Assembly (NCBI GenBank): GCA_044506885.1 | Contig: JBIQKC010000011.1 | Coordinates: 12,568-76,567 of the forward strand | Direction: 5' to 3' | Length of the DNA stretch: 64,000 nucleotides | DNA from: Croceibacterium_A sp044506885 | Lineage (GTDB): Bacteria; Pseudomonadota; Alphaproteobacteria; Sphingomonadales; Sphingomonadaceae | In this document: one piece after another, positions 17,265 to 26,432 of the stretch | Numbering within the stretch: the first letter of the stretch is position 1 | Layout: each line of letters begins with the position of its first letter | The notes under the pieces: generated by a model | Told to the model about the DNA's origin: nothing | Database searches by the model: none | Seen by the model: only the letters and a program-made list of their open reading frames with translations | Translations under genes and position numbers: made by a program

Positions 17265-17860
17265 GCATCTGCAATGGGGATCCGGCGCGACGTCCCGGAC
17301 TGCGCAGTGACTGCTACCGGTTGGCGGGTGCGGCTAGTTTGGGTGACTCAGATAGGGCGCAAAGCTGCCGGTATTGTGGAGTTTCCAATCATTACACGAC
17401 GATCGCTCAGTTCTCATCTTCGTCATCGTGGGTGCGCCATATCGCGGGAGGCCTGGGAATCGGCCGGTTCGACCGTGAATTCTCCCGACGGGGGGAAGGC
17501 TTCGGGTAGTGGGTCAGTTTCAATTCTCGTTCGTCATTGCGAGGAGCGAAGTGACGAAGCAATCCAGAGCGGCGGGGCAATACGCTCTGGATTGCTTCCC
17601 CCGGCTCAAGGCCGGGGTCGCAATGACGAGGGGATGGAGTTCAAACCGACCCACTACCAGGCTTCCGCCAATGTTGACCGATGGTGGAAAGCTGTCATCA
17701 GGCTTTCCCCACCGTGACGATAGGTTTCGACCCGTCGTGGATATTTTCAGGTTCCAGCCGCTTGACGCGACATGACTCTCGGTCAGGATGGCCGACGACG
17801 GTGCGCCGCATGAAGCATGGCCGATGCGGTTCGCAAGTTCGGCGGAAGGAAGGAGTAACG
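17265..17860. other. Intergenic region between blaI and the cupin-qNor genes
   Basis: About 600 bp without a supported gene. It contains the 150-bp repeat element at 17507-17656. The part next to the cupin gene (17657-17860) should hold its promoter. It includes an imperfect hairpin GGTGGAAAG...CTTTCCCCACC at about 17681-17712. I looked for FNR (TTGAT-N4-ATCAA) and NsrR-like sites and found no convincing one. Short open frames here have non-coding character. Confidence 0.6.
17507..17656. repeat. MITE-like repeat: palindromic element nested in 20-bp terminal inverted repeats
   Basis: Outer 20-bp ends (TAGTGGGTCAGTTTCAATTC on the left) match the right end in inverse orientation at 17 of 20 positions. 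Inside lies the palindromic unit CGTCATTGCGAG...CAATGACG (17532-17628), which has a second inner inverted repeat CAATCCAGAGCG/CGCTCTGGATTG. The inner unit recurs at 60291-60374. No transposase is present. Confidence 0.8.
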
Positions 17861-18202
17861 ATGGCCTTGAAGCATGTGACGTCGGGTGAGGTGGCGCATC
17901 TTGTCAGCATCGATGATCCGACGGCCCGGACGATTGCGCTTGTCCGGACAAGTTCGTTCGAAGCGATTCATCTTGTCGTGAGAGCGGGAGAATCTCTCCC
18001 GGTCCATAAGGTCGACGGGTCCATCACCCTTCATTGCCTGCAGGGGCATGTCGCTTTTGAAGGCGGTGGGTCCGGCGACTTGCGCGCCGGAGACTGGATC
18101 TATCTGGAGCCGGGGACGCCGCACGCCGTGCGCGGGATTGCCGATAGCGCGCTGCTGCTGACAATCCTGTTCGATGCGCCCGCTTTTCCCGCCGGCGCCT
18201 GA
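17861..18202 (+). CDS. Small cupin-domain protein
   Basis: A 113-residue single cupin. ATG 17861 follows a strong AAGGAAGGAG. The cupin motifs are partly visible: SLPVHKVDGSITLHCLQGHVAFEG as motif 1 and DWIYLEPGTPHAVRGI as motif 2 with its conserved PGTPH. The metal-binding histidines of motif 1 are reduced to H-x-VDG..H, so metal binding is uncertain. The gene is 54 bp upstream of the NO reductase gene on the same strand, so it is probably co-transcribed and linked to NO detoxification. Similar small cupins occur next to respiratory or nitrosative stress genes. Confidence 0.8.
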   Translation: MALKHVTSGEVAHLVSIDDPTARTIALVRTSSFEAIHLVVRAGESLPVHKVDGSITLHCLQGHVAFEGGGSGDLRAGDWIYLEPGTPHAVRGIADSALLLTILFDAPAFPAGA

Positions 18203-18256
18203 ACCGTCATCCGTTTCGTAACCGGCCGAGCGGCCTGACCGGCAAGGGAAGTATCC

Positions 18257-20500
18257 GTGGGCGAATATCGCAAGCTGTGGTGGACGCTGATCGCGGTCAT
18301 CGTCGTCACGTTCGGCATATTGGGATTCTACGGCGCCGAATTCTATCGCAAGCCGCCGCCCATTCCGGCGCAGGTCGTATCGGCCAGCGGCGCCGTGCTG
18401 ATGACCCGCGACGACATCCTCGACGGGCAGACCGCATGGCAGAGCACCGGCGGCATGCAGGTGGGCTCGATCTGGGGGCACGGCGCCTACCAGGCGCCCG
18501 ACTGGTCGGCGGACTGGCTGCACCGTGAACTGACCACCTGGCTCGAGCTTACCGCACGCGAGACCGCCGGCGCATCGTTCCGCACCCTTCCCCCCGAAGA
18601 GCAGGCGAAGCTCAGATACTGGCTGGAGCAGGAATATCGCCAGAATACATACGATCCGGATACCGGCGTCCTGACGGTTTCCGATCGGCGGGCGAATGCG
18701 ATGGACGTGGTCGCCGGCTATTATCAGCGCCTCTACGGCGATGATCCGGCGCTGCGAGAACGACGCGACAATTACGCGATGAAGGAAAACACGCTGCCCA
18801 GTGCGGAGCGGCGCGAAGACCTGACCCGCTTCTTCTTCTGGACCGCCTGGGCCACCGCCACGGAGCGGCCCGGCACGACGGCCACCTACACCAACAACTG
18901 GCCGCCCGAACCGCTGATCGGCAATCATCCCACTGCCGAAAACATCATGTGGTCGCTGGCCTGCGTCATCATCCTGATCGCCGGCGTGGGCGGTCTGATC
19001 TGGGGCTGGGCGTTCCTGCGTCGGCATGAGCCCGACCCGAAGGCGCCGGCGGACGATCCGGTCCTCGCCGTCGGATTGACGCCATCGCAAATGGCGGTCG
19101 GGAAGTATCTGTTCGTCGTGATGGCGCTGTTCGTGGCCCAGGTGTTCTTGGGCGGCCTTACCGCCCACTACACGATCGAGGGCCAGGGTTTCTACGGCCT
19201 CGACCTGTCATGGCTGCCCTATTCGCTCAGCCGCACGTGGCATGTGCAGAGCGCCATCTTCTGGATCGCCACCGCCTTTCTGGCGGCCGGCCTGTTTTTC
19301 GCGCCGCTCATCAACGGCGGCAGGGATCCTGAATATCAGGCGCTTGGCGTCCATATTCTGTTCGGGGCGTTGCTGATCGTGGTCGTCGGCTCCTATGCCG
19401 GCAATTTCTTCGCCATCGCGCAGACGATGCCGCCCGAATGGAACTTCTGGCTGGGCCATCAGGGCTATGAATATCTCGATCTCGGCCGGCTGTGGCAGAT
19501 CGCGCTGTTCGTCGGCATTCTGTTCTGGCTGCTGCTGATGTTGCGCGCCATGATCCCGGCGATGCGCGGAGACGGCGACAAGAACCTCGTCGCATTGTTA
19601 TGCCTGTCGGTCGTCGCCATCGGGCTATTCTACGGTTCCGGCCTGTTTTATGGCGAACGCACGCACATCACCATCATGGAATACTGGCGCTGGTGGGTGG
19701 TGCATCTATGGGTCGAGGGCATTTTCGAGGTCTTCGCCACCACCGCTCTGGCGTTCATCTTCTCGTCCATGGGGCTGGTCTCGCGCCGCGTCGCCACGGC
19801 GGCGGCGCTGGCCTCCGCGTCCCTGTTCTTGGTCGGCGGCGTGCCCGGCACTTTCCATCACCTGTATTTTTCCGGCACGACGACGCCGGTGATGGCGGTT
19901 GGCGCGGCGTTCAGCGCGCTCGAGGTCGTGCCGCTCATCGTGCTCGGCTACGAGGCGTGGGAGCATTGGAGCTACAAGGACCGGGCGCCGTGGATGCAGC
20001 GGGTGAAGTGGCCTCTGATGTGCTTCGTCGCGGTCGCGTTCTGGAACATGCTGGGCGCCGGCGTCTTCGGCTTCATGATCAACACGCCGGTGGCGCTGTT
20101 CTACCTGCAAGGACTCAATACGACCGCGGTGCACGCCCATGCCGCCCTGTTCGGCGTCTATGGCTTCCTGTCGCTCGGCTTTGTGCTGTTGATCCTGCGC
20201 TATCTGCGCCCCGACATCGCGTTCAGCGAAAAGCTGATGAGAACCGGCTTCTGGAGCCTCAACGCCGGCCTGGTGCTGATGATCTTCACCAGCCTGCTTC
20301 CGGTCGGGCTGTTTCAGTTCCAGGCAAGCACCAGCGTCGGCATGTGGTACGCGCGCAGCGATACCTTCCTCCAGCAGCCCTTCCTCGAAACCCTGCGCTG
20401 GATTCGCACCTTCGGCGATGTCGTGTTCATCGTGGGCGCCGTGGCGGTGGCCTGGCAGGTCGTGATTCTGGGGCTCTGGCGCAAGGGCGCAAGCGTATGA
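18257..20500 (+). CDS. norZ: Quinol-dependent nitric oxide reductase (qNor)
   Basis: A 747-residue single-subunit NO reductase. It reduces 2 NO to N2O at the inner membrane using quinol. The start is GTG 18257. After one N-terminal membrane helix, a ~200-residue periplasmic region replaces NorC; about 12 helices follow. Ligands are visible: low-spin heme H329 (TWHVQ) and H628, heme b3 H626 (AVHAHAALFG), FeB H483 (VVHLWVEG with E487) and H534-H535 (FHHLYFSG). The long N-terminal extension and lack of a norC gene support the quinol type. There are no nitrite reductase genes nearby, so detoxification rather than full denitrification is likely. The alternative gene name is norB. Confidence 0.95.
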   Translation: MGEYRKLWWTLIAVIVVTFGILGFYGAEFYRKPPPIPAQVVSASGAVLMTRDDILDGQTAWQSTGGMQVGSIWGHGAYQAPDWSADWLHRELTTWLELTARETAGASFRTLPPEEQAKLRYWLEQEYRQNTYDPDTGVLTVSDRRANAMDVVAGYYQRLYGDDPALRERRDNYAMKENTLPSAERREDLTRFFFWTAWATATERPGTTATYTNNWPPEPLIGNHPTAENIMWSLACVIILIAGVGGLIWGWAFLRRHEPDPKAPADDPVLAVGLTPSQMAVGKYLFVVMALFVAQVFLGGLTAHYTIEGQGFYGLDLSWLPYSLSRTWHVQSAIFWIATAFLAAGLFFAPLINGGRDPEYQALGVHILFGALLIVVVGSYAGNFFAIAQTMPPEWNFWLGHQGYEYLDLGRLWQIALFVGILFWLLLMLRAMIPAMRGDGDKNLVALLCLSVVAIGLFYGSGLFYGERTHITIMEYWRWWVVHLWVEGIFEVFATTALAFIFSSMGLVSRRVATAAALASASLFLVGGVPGTFHHLYFSGTTTPVMAVGAAFSALEVVPLIVLGYEAWEHWSYKDRAPWMQRVKWPLMCFVAVAFWNMLGAGVFGFMINTPVALFYLQGLNTTAVHAHAALFGVYGFLSLGFVLLILRYLRPDIAFSEKLMRTGFWSLNAGLVLMIFTSLLPVGLFQFQASTSVGMWYARSDTFLQQPFLETLRWIRTFGDVVFIVGAVAVAWQVVILGLWRKGASV

Positions 20501-20561
20501 CGGGTGGATGGACGGCCCGCGGCTTGCGGGGTCGGTGAATTGCGCGCGGAACGCGCGTATA

Positions 20562-21779
20562 TCAGTCCCACCCGCGGTCGAGGAAGCGCAGCGCGCAGCC
20601 GGCGAGGATCGCCGCGCCGCGGGGCAGCGCGGCTTCGTCGACGACCATCCGGCTCGAATGGATGCCGGGGCAGCCGGCCCAGTTGCTGTCTTCGCCGGCG
20701 ACGCCGAGGAAGGCCATCGCGCCGGGGACCTTTTCCAGCACGTATGAGAAATCCTCCGCGCCCATGATCGGGTCGGCGAGGCGCTCGAACGCGCCTCCGG
20801 GCAGCTCGCAGGCAACGGCTTCGGCAAGCGCGACCGCGCGCGGGTCGTTGATCGTCGGGGGAAAGCCCTCGGTGATGGTGACTTCGGCCGAGCATTCGTG
20901 CGCGGCGGCGATGCCCTGGGCGAGCACGCGCAGCGCTTCGCGCACTTCCATGCGGCGCTCGATCGACAGCGTACGGATCGTGCCGCGCAACAAGGCGCGA
21001 TCGGGAATCACGTTGTGCGCGCTGCCCGCCTCGAGTTGCGTCACCGTCACCACCGTGGCCTCGGCGGCGCTGAAGCGGCGGGTGACGAGGGCCTGGATCG
21101 CGCCGACGATCTCGCACGCCACCGGAACCGGATCGCGTGTCTGGTGCGGCATCGAGGCGTGGCCGCCGCGGCCCGTGACGGCGATTTCCAGCATGTCGGC
21201 CGCCGCCAGCAGCGCTCCCTCCCGGCTGGCGAGCACGCCGTGGCGGTAGTTGGGCATGATGTGGAGAGCGAATGCCGCGTCGGGCAAGCGACCGTCGTCG
21301 CCCGCCAGCAGCCCGTCCTCGATCATGAACCGCGCCCCGTGGAAGCCTTCCTCGCCGGGCTGGAACATGAACCGCACCTCGCCGGCCAGCCGCTCGCGCC
21401 GCTCGGCGAGCAGCCGCGCCGCGCCTGCGAGCATGGCGGTATGGGTGTCGTGCCCGCAGGCGTGCATCCGGCCAGGAATGGCGGAGGCGAAGTCGAGCCC
21501 GGTTTCTTCGGCCATCGGCAAGGCGTCCATGTCGCCGCGCAGCAGCACTGCTTCCCGCCCTTCCGCGCCCGGCGCGCCGCCGCGCAGTGTCGCCACGGCG
21601 CCGGTGCACGAAGTCCCCTGCCGCCACTCGAGCGGCAGATCCGCCAGCTCGGCGCGGACTTTCGCCAGCGTCAGCGGCGTTTCCAGACCGAGTTCGGGTT
21701 CGGCATGGATCGCGCGGCGGAGCGCGGTGATGCGCGGGGCGATGCCGCGAGCCTGTTCGAGAACGTCTTCGGTGAGCAT
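20562..21779 (-). CDS. M20D family amidohydrolase (hippurate/N-acyl amino acid hydrolase-like)
   Basis: A 405-residue cytoplasmic metal-dependent hydrolase. Conserved M20D blocks are present: GDMDALPM, the metal motif MHACGHDTHTAML, FQPGEEGFHGARFM, and GAEDFSYVLEKVPGAM near the C-terminus. Family members hydrolyse N-acyl or aromatic amides of amino acids. The gene lies 44 bp after the aminotransferase gene on the same strand, so a role in amino acid salvage fits. The specific substrate is not predictable. Confidence 0.9.
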   Translation of the reverse strand: MLTEDVLEQARGIAPRITALRRAIHAEPELGLETPLTLAKVRAELADLPLEWRQGTSCTGAVATLRGGAPGAEGREAVLLRGDMDALPMAEETGLDFASAIPGRMHACGHDTHTAMLAGAARLLAERRERLAGEVRFMFQPGEEGFHGARFMIEDGLLAGDDGRLPDAAFALHIMPNYRHGVLASREGALLAAADMLEIAVTGRGGHASMPHQTRDPVPVACEIVGAIQALVTRRFSAAEATVVTVTQLEAGSAHNVIPDRALLRGTIRTLSIERRMEVREALRVLAQGIAAAHECSAEVTITEGFPPTINDPRAVALAEAVACELPGGAFERLADPIMGAEDFSYVLEKVPGAMAFLGVAGEDSNWAGCPGIHSSRMVVDEAALPRGAAILAGCALRFLDRGWD

Positions 21780-21823
21780 GGAGCGGTTCTAGGACCAGGA
21801 CTCATGACCGGCAACGGCAGGAT

Positions 21824-23002
21824 TCAGGCGAGCGCGGCGGCGATTCGCCGCATTGCCTCCTCCAGCACCGCTTCGTCCGCGGCGAAGCTGATGCGGAAGC
21901 CGTTGCGCCCGCCGAAGGCGCTGGCGGCGACCACCGCCACGCCGTGGTCGAGCAGGTGCAGCGCCAGCTTGCCGTCGTCGTTGCCGAACCGGGCCATCAG
22001 CGGCGTGGCGTCGACGAAACAATAGAAGGCTCCATCGGGCGTCGGCGTCGAGAGGCCGGGAACCGCGTTGACTGCGGCGACGACCAGGTCGCGCCGCTTG
22101 CGGAAGCGTTCGCGCCACTGGCCAAGAAAATCCTGCGGCCCCTCGAACGCGGCGACGGCCGCCGCCTGGCTCACCGCGGCGGGGTTGCCGCTGGCGTTGG
22201 ATTGCAACCGCCCCATCGCCTCGATCAGCCATTCCGGACCGGTGGCGACGCCGATGCGGAAGCCGGTCATCGCGTGGCTCTTGCTGACGCCTGAAACGGT
22301 GCAGACGCGATCCGCCAGATCCGGGCACAGCGCCGCCAGCGTGGCGTGCGGTTCCGCCGAATAGTTGAGCGGCGCGTAGATGTCGTCGGACAGCACCATG
22401 ACTTGCGGGTGACGGCGGAGCACCTCGGCGATCCCGCGCAGCATCGCTTCGGGATAGACCGCGCCGGTCGGGTTGCCGGGGCTGTTGAGCAGCAACCAGT
22501 TGGTGCGCGGGGTGATGAGAGCTTCGAAATCGCCCGGATCGAAGCGGAAGCCGTGGTGCGGCTGGGTGATCAGCGGCACGACCTTGCCCCCGGCGAAGCG
22601 CACCATCTGCGGATAGCTGACCCACCACGGGCTGGGCGCGATCACTTCGTCGCCTTCACTTACCGTGGCCGCCAGCGCTTCGAAGATCGCCTGCTTGCCC
22701 CCGGCGGTGACGATCACGTTCTCGGGTGCGCAGTCGATGCCGAGATCGCGGCGGAAGTGCAGCGCGGCGGCCTGCTTCAGCCGCAGCGTGCCGGTGACCG
22801 GGGTGTATTTTGTCGCGCCGGCGTCGAGCGCGGCCTTGGCCGCTTCGATCACGTGCGGCGGGGTGGCGAAATCGGGTTCGCCGACCGACAGCGAGACGAT
22901 GTCGCGCCCGGCTTCGCGCAGCGCGGTGGCGCGGTCGGTCATAGCGGTGGTCGGCGATGCGGCGATGCGGCGCAGCGCCTGGCTGAGATGCGCGTAGCTC
23001 AT
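21824..23002 (-). CDS. Pyridoxal phosphate-dependent aminotransferase (aspartate aminotransferase type)
   Basis: A 392-residue class I aminotransferase. It has the N-terminal ..DIVSLSVGEPDFATP, the conserved NSPGNPTGAVY, and the PLP lysine motif SGVSKSHAMTGFRIG. The C-terminal Arg for the substrate carboxylate is in NGFRISFA. The start codon overlaps the stop of pabBC by ATGA, so translation is coupled. It could act on aspartate, aromatic or kynurenine-type substrates; aspartate is the default for this subgroup. A branched-chain aminotransferase can be excluded by fold. Confidence 0.9.
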   Translation of the reverse strand: MSYAHLSQALRRIAASPTTAMTDRATALREAGRDIVSLSVGEPDFATPPHVIEAAKAALDAGATKYTPVTGTLRLKQAAALHFRRDLGIDCAPENVIVTAGGKQAIFEALAATVSEGDEVIAPSPWWVSYPQMVRFAGGKVVPLITQPHHGFRFDPGDFEALITPRTNWLLLNSPGNPTGAVYPEAMLRGIAEVLRRHPQVMVLSDDIYAPLNYSAEPHATLAALCPDLADRVCTVSGVSKSHAMTGFRIGVATGPEWLIEAMGRLQSNASGNPAAVSQAAAVAAFEGPQDFLGQWRERFRKRRDLVVAAVNAVPGLSTPTPDGAFYCFVDATPLMARFGNDDGKLALHLLDHGVAVVAASAFGGRNGFRISFAADEAVLEEAMRRIAAALA

Positions 23003-24798
23003 GCTTCGATCCTCGCCGGGGCAAACCCGCGCGTGGCATTGCCGAGCAGGAAGCCCCGCGCAAGATCGGCGAGCGTGAGGTCCGCCTCTTCGGCGCGCCC
23101 TTCCGCCAGCAGCGACTGGCGCAGCACGCCGGGGAGCAGGCCGAGCGATGCGCGCGGGGTGAGCAGCTTCCCGCCGCGCTCCACGAACACATTGGTATAG
23201 CTGCCTTCGGTGACGAAGCCGTCGTCGCGCACGAACAGCGCCTCCGCCGCGCCCTGGCCCTTCGCCACGGCCAGCGCGTCTTCGTGGAAATGACGATCGG
23301 TGGTCTTGTGCCGCAGCCGCCAGTCGCCCGGAACCACCGGCAGCGGCAGGGCGATGCAGGGGACAGGGCCTTCGGGCCACGCGGGTAGCGATGCGGTTTC
23401 CAGCGTCAGCTCTCCCCGCCGCGAGAGCAGCAGGCGGATTTTCGCCGGCGCTTCGAGCTCGAAGCACAGCGCCTGGATGCGATTGCGCGCCTCGTGCCGG
23501 TCGAAGGCGAAGCCGAGTTCAGCGGCGCTGGTCCTGATCCGTTCGAGGTGCGGTTCGAGCAGGGCTATCCCTTCTTCGGGATCGAAGCGCATGGTCTCGA
23601 TCAGGTCGTGTCCGCCGGCGGCGCCGCGCGCGAAGCCGCCCTTGACCAGGCATTCGCGCCATTCGGCCATGCCGTCGCTGTCGGCGACGATCGCCCCGCC
23701 GACGCCGAGCACCGCGCGGTGCCGGGCGTTTTCGCCCGGCGTCAGGCGAATGGTGCGGATGGCGACGTTGAACGCGGCGTCTCCGTTCCCGTCGATCCGG
23801 CCGATGGCCCCGCAATAAGGGCCGCGCGCGTCGCGCTCGACTCCGTCGATCAGCTCCATCGCGCGGATCTTGGGCGCGCCGGTGATCGATCCGCAGGGGA
23901 ACAGCGCCCGGATCATGTCCATCGCCCCTAGGCCCGGTTGCAGCCGGGCGCGCACGGTGGTCGTCATCGTGTGGACGGTGGGATAGGTCTCGACGTGGAA
24001 CGGGCGCTCGACCTCCACCGTCCCGGCCACGGCCACGCGGCTGAGATCGTTGCGCATCAGGTCCACGATCATCAGGTTTTCGGCCCGGTCCTTGACCGAG
24101 GCGGCCAGTTCCCGCGCCATCGCGGCGTCCTCCGCCGCGTCGCGGCCGCGCGGGCGGGTGCCTTTCATCGGCTTGCAGCGCGCAGCATCGCCCCGCAAGC
24201 TGAAGAACAGTTCCGGGCTGAAGCTCAGCAGCCAGTCCGATCCGTCGAAGATCGCCCCGCCATAGCCGGCGTTGGCGGCCGGGCGGATGGCGGCGTAGAT
24301 CGCCAGCGGATCGCCCTGGGCCGGGCCGGCGAGCGGCATGGTCAGGTTGGCCTGGTAGATGTCGCCGGAGCGGATGGCCTCCTTGAGCGTGGCGAAAACG
24401 TCGAGATAGCCGCCGACGGACAGTTGCGGATCGAGCGGCCCGATGCTCGCCGGGGCGCTTCCGCCCCGCTCCGCGAGCCATTGCGGCATGTGCGCCGCCG
24501 GGATCCGCTCGGCCCGGTCGAACAGGCCGAACCACAGCAGGGGGCCGCCCGCGCCGGTGCGCGAAGCGGCGAGCGGCGTCAGCCGGGGCTCCAGCGCCAG
24601 CCCGGCCTCGTAAGCGATATAACCGGCAAGCGTCCCGCCGCTCTCGCGCCGCGCCGCCTCGGCCGCCTCGAGCGCCGGCAGGACCTCTTCCGGCCGGCGG
24701 GCGACGAAGATCTGGCGCGGGTCTTCGAACAGCTGCGCATCGCTCGCCCCTTCCGCGCGCGCGTCATCGAGCAGGACGAAGGGCTGGTGTGCGGCCAT
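22999..24798 (-). CDS. pabBC: Bifunctional aminodeoxychorismate synthase component I / 4-amino-4-deoxychorismate lyase
   Basis: A 599-residue fusion for p-aminobenzoate synthesis in folate biosynthesis. Residues ~1-375 are PabB, with chorismate-binding motifs KGTRPRGRD, DLMRNDLSRVA and CGSITGAPKIRAMELID. Residues ~385-599 are the PLP-fold lyase PabC (LIETMRFDPEEGIALLEPHL, HKTTDRHF with the PLP lysine, EGSYTNVFV). Fused PabBC is known in several alphaproteobacteria. PabA (glutamine amidotransferase) is not here. Folate supply links loosely to the tetrahydrofolate-dependent demethylase at 54098-55501, but the two are far apart. Confidence 0.93.
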   Translation of the reverse strand: MAAHQPFVLLDDARAEGASDAQLFEDPRQIFVARRPEEVLPALEAAEAARRESGGTLAGYIAYEAGLALEPRLTPLAASRTGAGGPLLWFGLFDRAERIPAAHMPQWLAERGGSAPASIGPLDPQLSVGGYLDVFATLKEAIRSGDIYQANLTMPLAGPAQGDPLAIYAAIRPAANAGYGGAIFDGSDWLLSFSPELFFSLRGDAARCKPMKGTRPRGRDAAEDAAMARELAASVKDRAENLMIVDLMRNDLSRVAVAGTVEVERPFHVETYPTVHTMTTTVRARLQPGLGAMDMIRALFPCGSITGAPKIRAMELIDGVERDARGPYCGAIGRIDGNGDAAFNVAIRTIRLTPGENARHRAVLGVGGAIVADSDGMAEWRECLVKGGFARGAAGGHDLIETMRFDPEEGIALLEPHLERIRTSAAELGFAFDRHEARNRIQALCFELEAPAKIRLLLSRRGELTLETASLPAWPEGPVPCIALPLPVVPGDWRLRHKTTDRHFHEDALAVAKGQGAAEALFVRDDGFVTEGSYTNVFVERGGKLLTPRASLGLLPGVLRQSLLAEGRAEEADLTLADLARGFLLGNATRGFAPARIEA

Positions 24799-24893
24799 TT
24801 TCGCGCTCTAGCCGCAAATGCGCCCTTGTCTATCGCTTGACCGCGCGCGGGCCCCTGCGCCAGACCGAACCGAGGATCTTCGGGAGCCACGCA

Positions 24894-26420
24894 ATGACAT
24901 CCATTTTCATCGGTCTGGGCGCGAATGGCGAGCGGCAGGAACTGGTGCTGTCGCGCGCGAACCGGCACGGGCTGATCGCCGGCGCGACCGGCACCGGCAA
25001 GACAGTGACGCTGCAAGGGCTGGCGGAAAGCTTTTCCGCCGAGGGCGTGCCGGTGTTCGTGGCCGACGTGAAGGGCGATCTGTCGGGCATCGCCATGCCC
25101 GGATCGCCGACGTTCAAGAATGCCGACAAGCTGGAAGCGCGGGCGAAGGAGATCGGGCTGGAAGGCTATGCCTATTCGGACAACCCGGCGGTGTTCTGGG
25201 ATCTTTACGGCGAACAGGGCCACCCGATCCGCACCACCATCTCGGAAATGGGCCCGCTGCTGCTGGCGCGGTTGCTCGATCTGAACGAGACGCAGGAAGG
25301 CGTGCTCAACATCGTGTTCCGCTATGCCGACGAGGAAGGGCTGCTGCTGCTCGATCTGCCGGACCTGCAATCGATGCTGGTCTATACGGCGGAAAACGCC
25401 GCCGCGCTGACCACGAAATACGGCAATGTCACCAAGGCCAGCGTCGGGGCGATCCAGCGGCAGCTGCTGTCGTTCGAAAGCCAGGGCGCGGCGCAGTTCT
25501 TCGGCGAGCCGGCGCTGGAGATCGAGGATTTTCTGACCGTCGACGATCAGGGGCGCGGGATCGTCAACGTGCTCGCCGCCGACAAGCTGATGCGCAGCCC
25601 GAAGCTCTACGCCACCTTCCTGCTGTGGCTGCTGGCGGAATTGTTCGAAGTGCTGCCCGAAGTGGGCGACCCTGAAAAGCCGAAGCTCGTGTTCTTCTTC
25701 GACGAGGCGCACCTGCTGTTCGACGATGCGCCCAGGGCCTTGCAGGACAAGATCGAGCAGGTCGTGCGCCTGATCCGGTCGAAGGGCGTGGGCGTCTATT
25801 TCGTGACGCAGAACCCGATCGACATTCCCGAGGAAGTGGCGGGCCAGCTGGGCAACCGCGTGCAGCACGCGCTGCGCGCCTTCACCCCGCGCGACCAGAA
25901 GGCGATCAAGGCGGCGGCCGATACTTTCCGCATCAACCCCGACCTCGACGTCGCCACCGCGATCACCGAGCTGAAAACGGGCGAGGCGCTGGTTTCCACG
26001 CTGCTGGAAGACGGCGCGCCATCGGTGGTGCAGCGCACGCTGGTCAAGCCGCCGCGCAGCCGCCTGGGCCCGATCACGCCCAAGGAGCGGGCGATCATCC
26101 AGTCGGTCAGCCCGCACGAGGGCAAGTACGACACGCGGATCAATCGCGAAAGCGCCGAGGAAGTGCTGGCGCAGAAGGCCGCCGACGCCGCCGCGACCGC
26201 CGCCGAAGTGGATGAACGGGGCGAGGAGGAAGTCCGCAAGCGTGAGCGCAAGTCGCCCTCGCTGTGGGAACGCGCGGGAAAGAGCGGTCTCAACGCTGCC
26301 GCGGGGTCGCTCGCGTCGGTCGCGGTGGCGGCCGCCATGGGGCGCAAGTCGCGCGCCGATCCCCTGCGCACCGGCGCCACGGCCTTCGTGCGCAACATCA
26401 TCGGCGGGCTGATGCGCTGA
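24894..26420 (+). CDS. HerA-like ATPase, DUF853 family (YjgR-like)
   Basis: A 508-residue P-loop ATPase. ATG 24894 has CGGGAG upstream. Walker A is GATGTGKT at 30-37, and Walker B-type is KLVFFFDEAHLLFDD, followed by VYFVTQNPIDIPEEV. This is the DUF853 (PF05872) branch of HerA/FtsK-like motors. The C-terminal ~80 residues are charged and end in an alanine-rich helix. The biochemical role is unknown. It is divergent from pabBC across 95 bp and nearly touches the convergent M1 peptidase gene (12 bp). Confidence 0.92.
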   Translation: MTSIFIGLGANGERQELVLSRANRHGLIAGATGTGKTVTLQGLAESFSAEGVPVFVADVKGDLSGIAMPGSPTFKNADKLEARAKEIGLEGYAYSDNPAVFWDLYGEQGHPIRTTISEMGPLLLARLLDLNETQEGVLNIVFRYADEEGLLLLDLPDLQSMLVYTAENAAALTTKYGNVTKASVGAIQRQLLSFESQGAAQFFGEPALEIEDFLTVDDQGRGIVNVLAADKLMRSPKLYATFLLWLLAELFEVLPEVGDPEKPKLVFFFDEAHLLFDDAPRALQDKIEQVVRLIRSKGVGVYFVTQNPIDIPEEVAGQLGNRVQHALRAFTPRDQKAIKAAADTFRINPDLDVATAITELKTGEALVSTLLEDGAPSVVQRTLVKPPRSRLGPITPKERAIIQSVSPHEGKYDTRINRESAEEVLAQKAADAAATAAEVDERGEEEVRKRERKSPSLWERAGKSGLNAAAGSLASVAVAAAMGRKSRADPLRTGATAFVRNIIGGLMR

Positions 26421-26432
26421 CGGAAACGCGGA

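Noticed and set aside
17274..17717. Short + strand frames between blaI and the cupin gene
   Set aside because: They span the repeat element and carry no recognisable protein sequence.
17657..17860. FNR/NnrR or NsrR site upstream of the cupin-qNor pair
   Set aside because: Only a partial TTGAC-like half site near the cupin gene; no matching second half, so it is not reported as a site.
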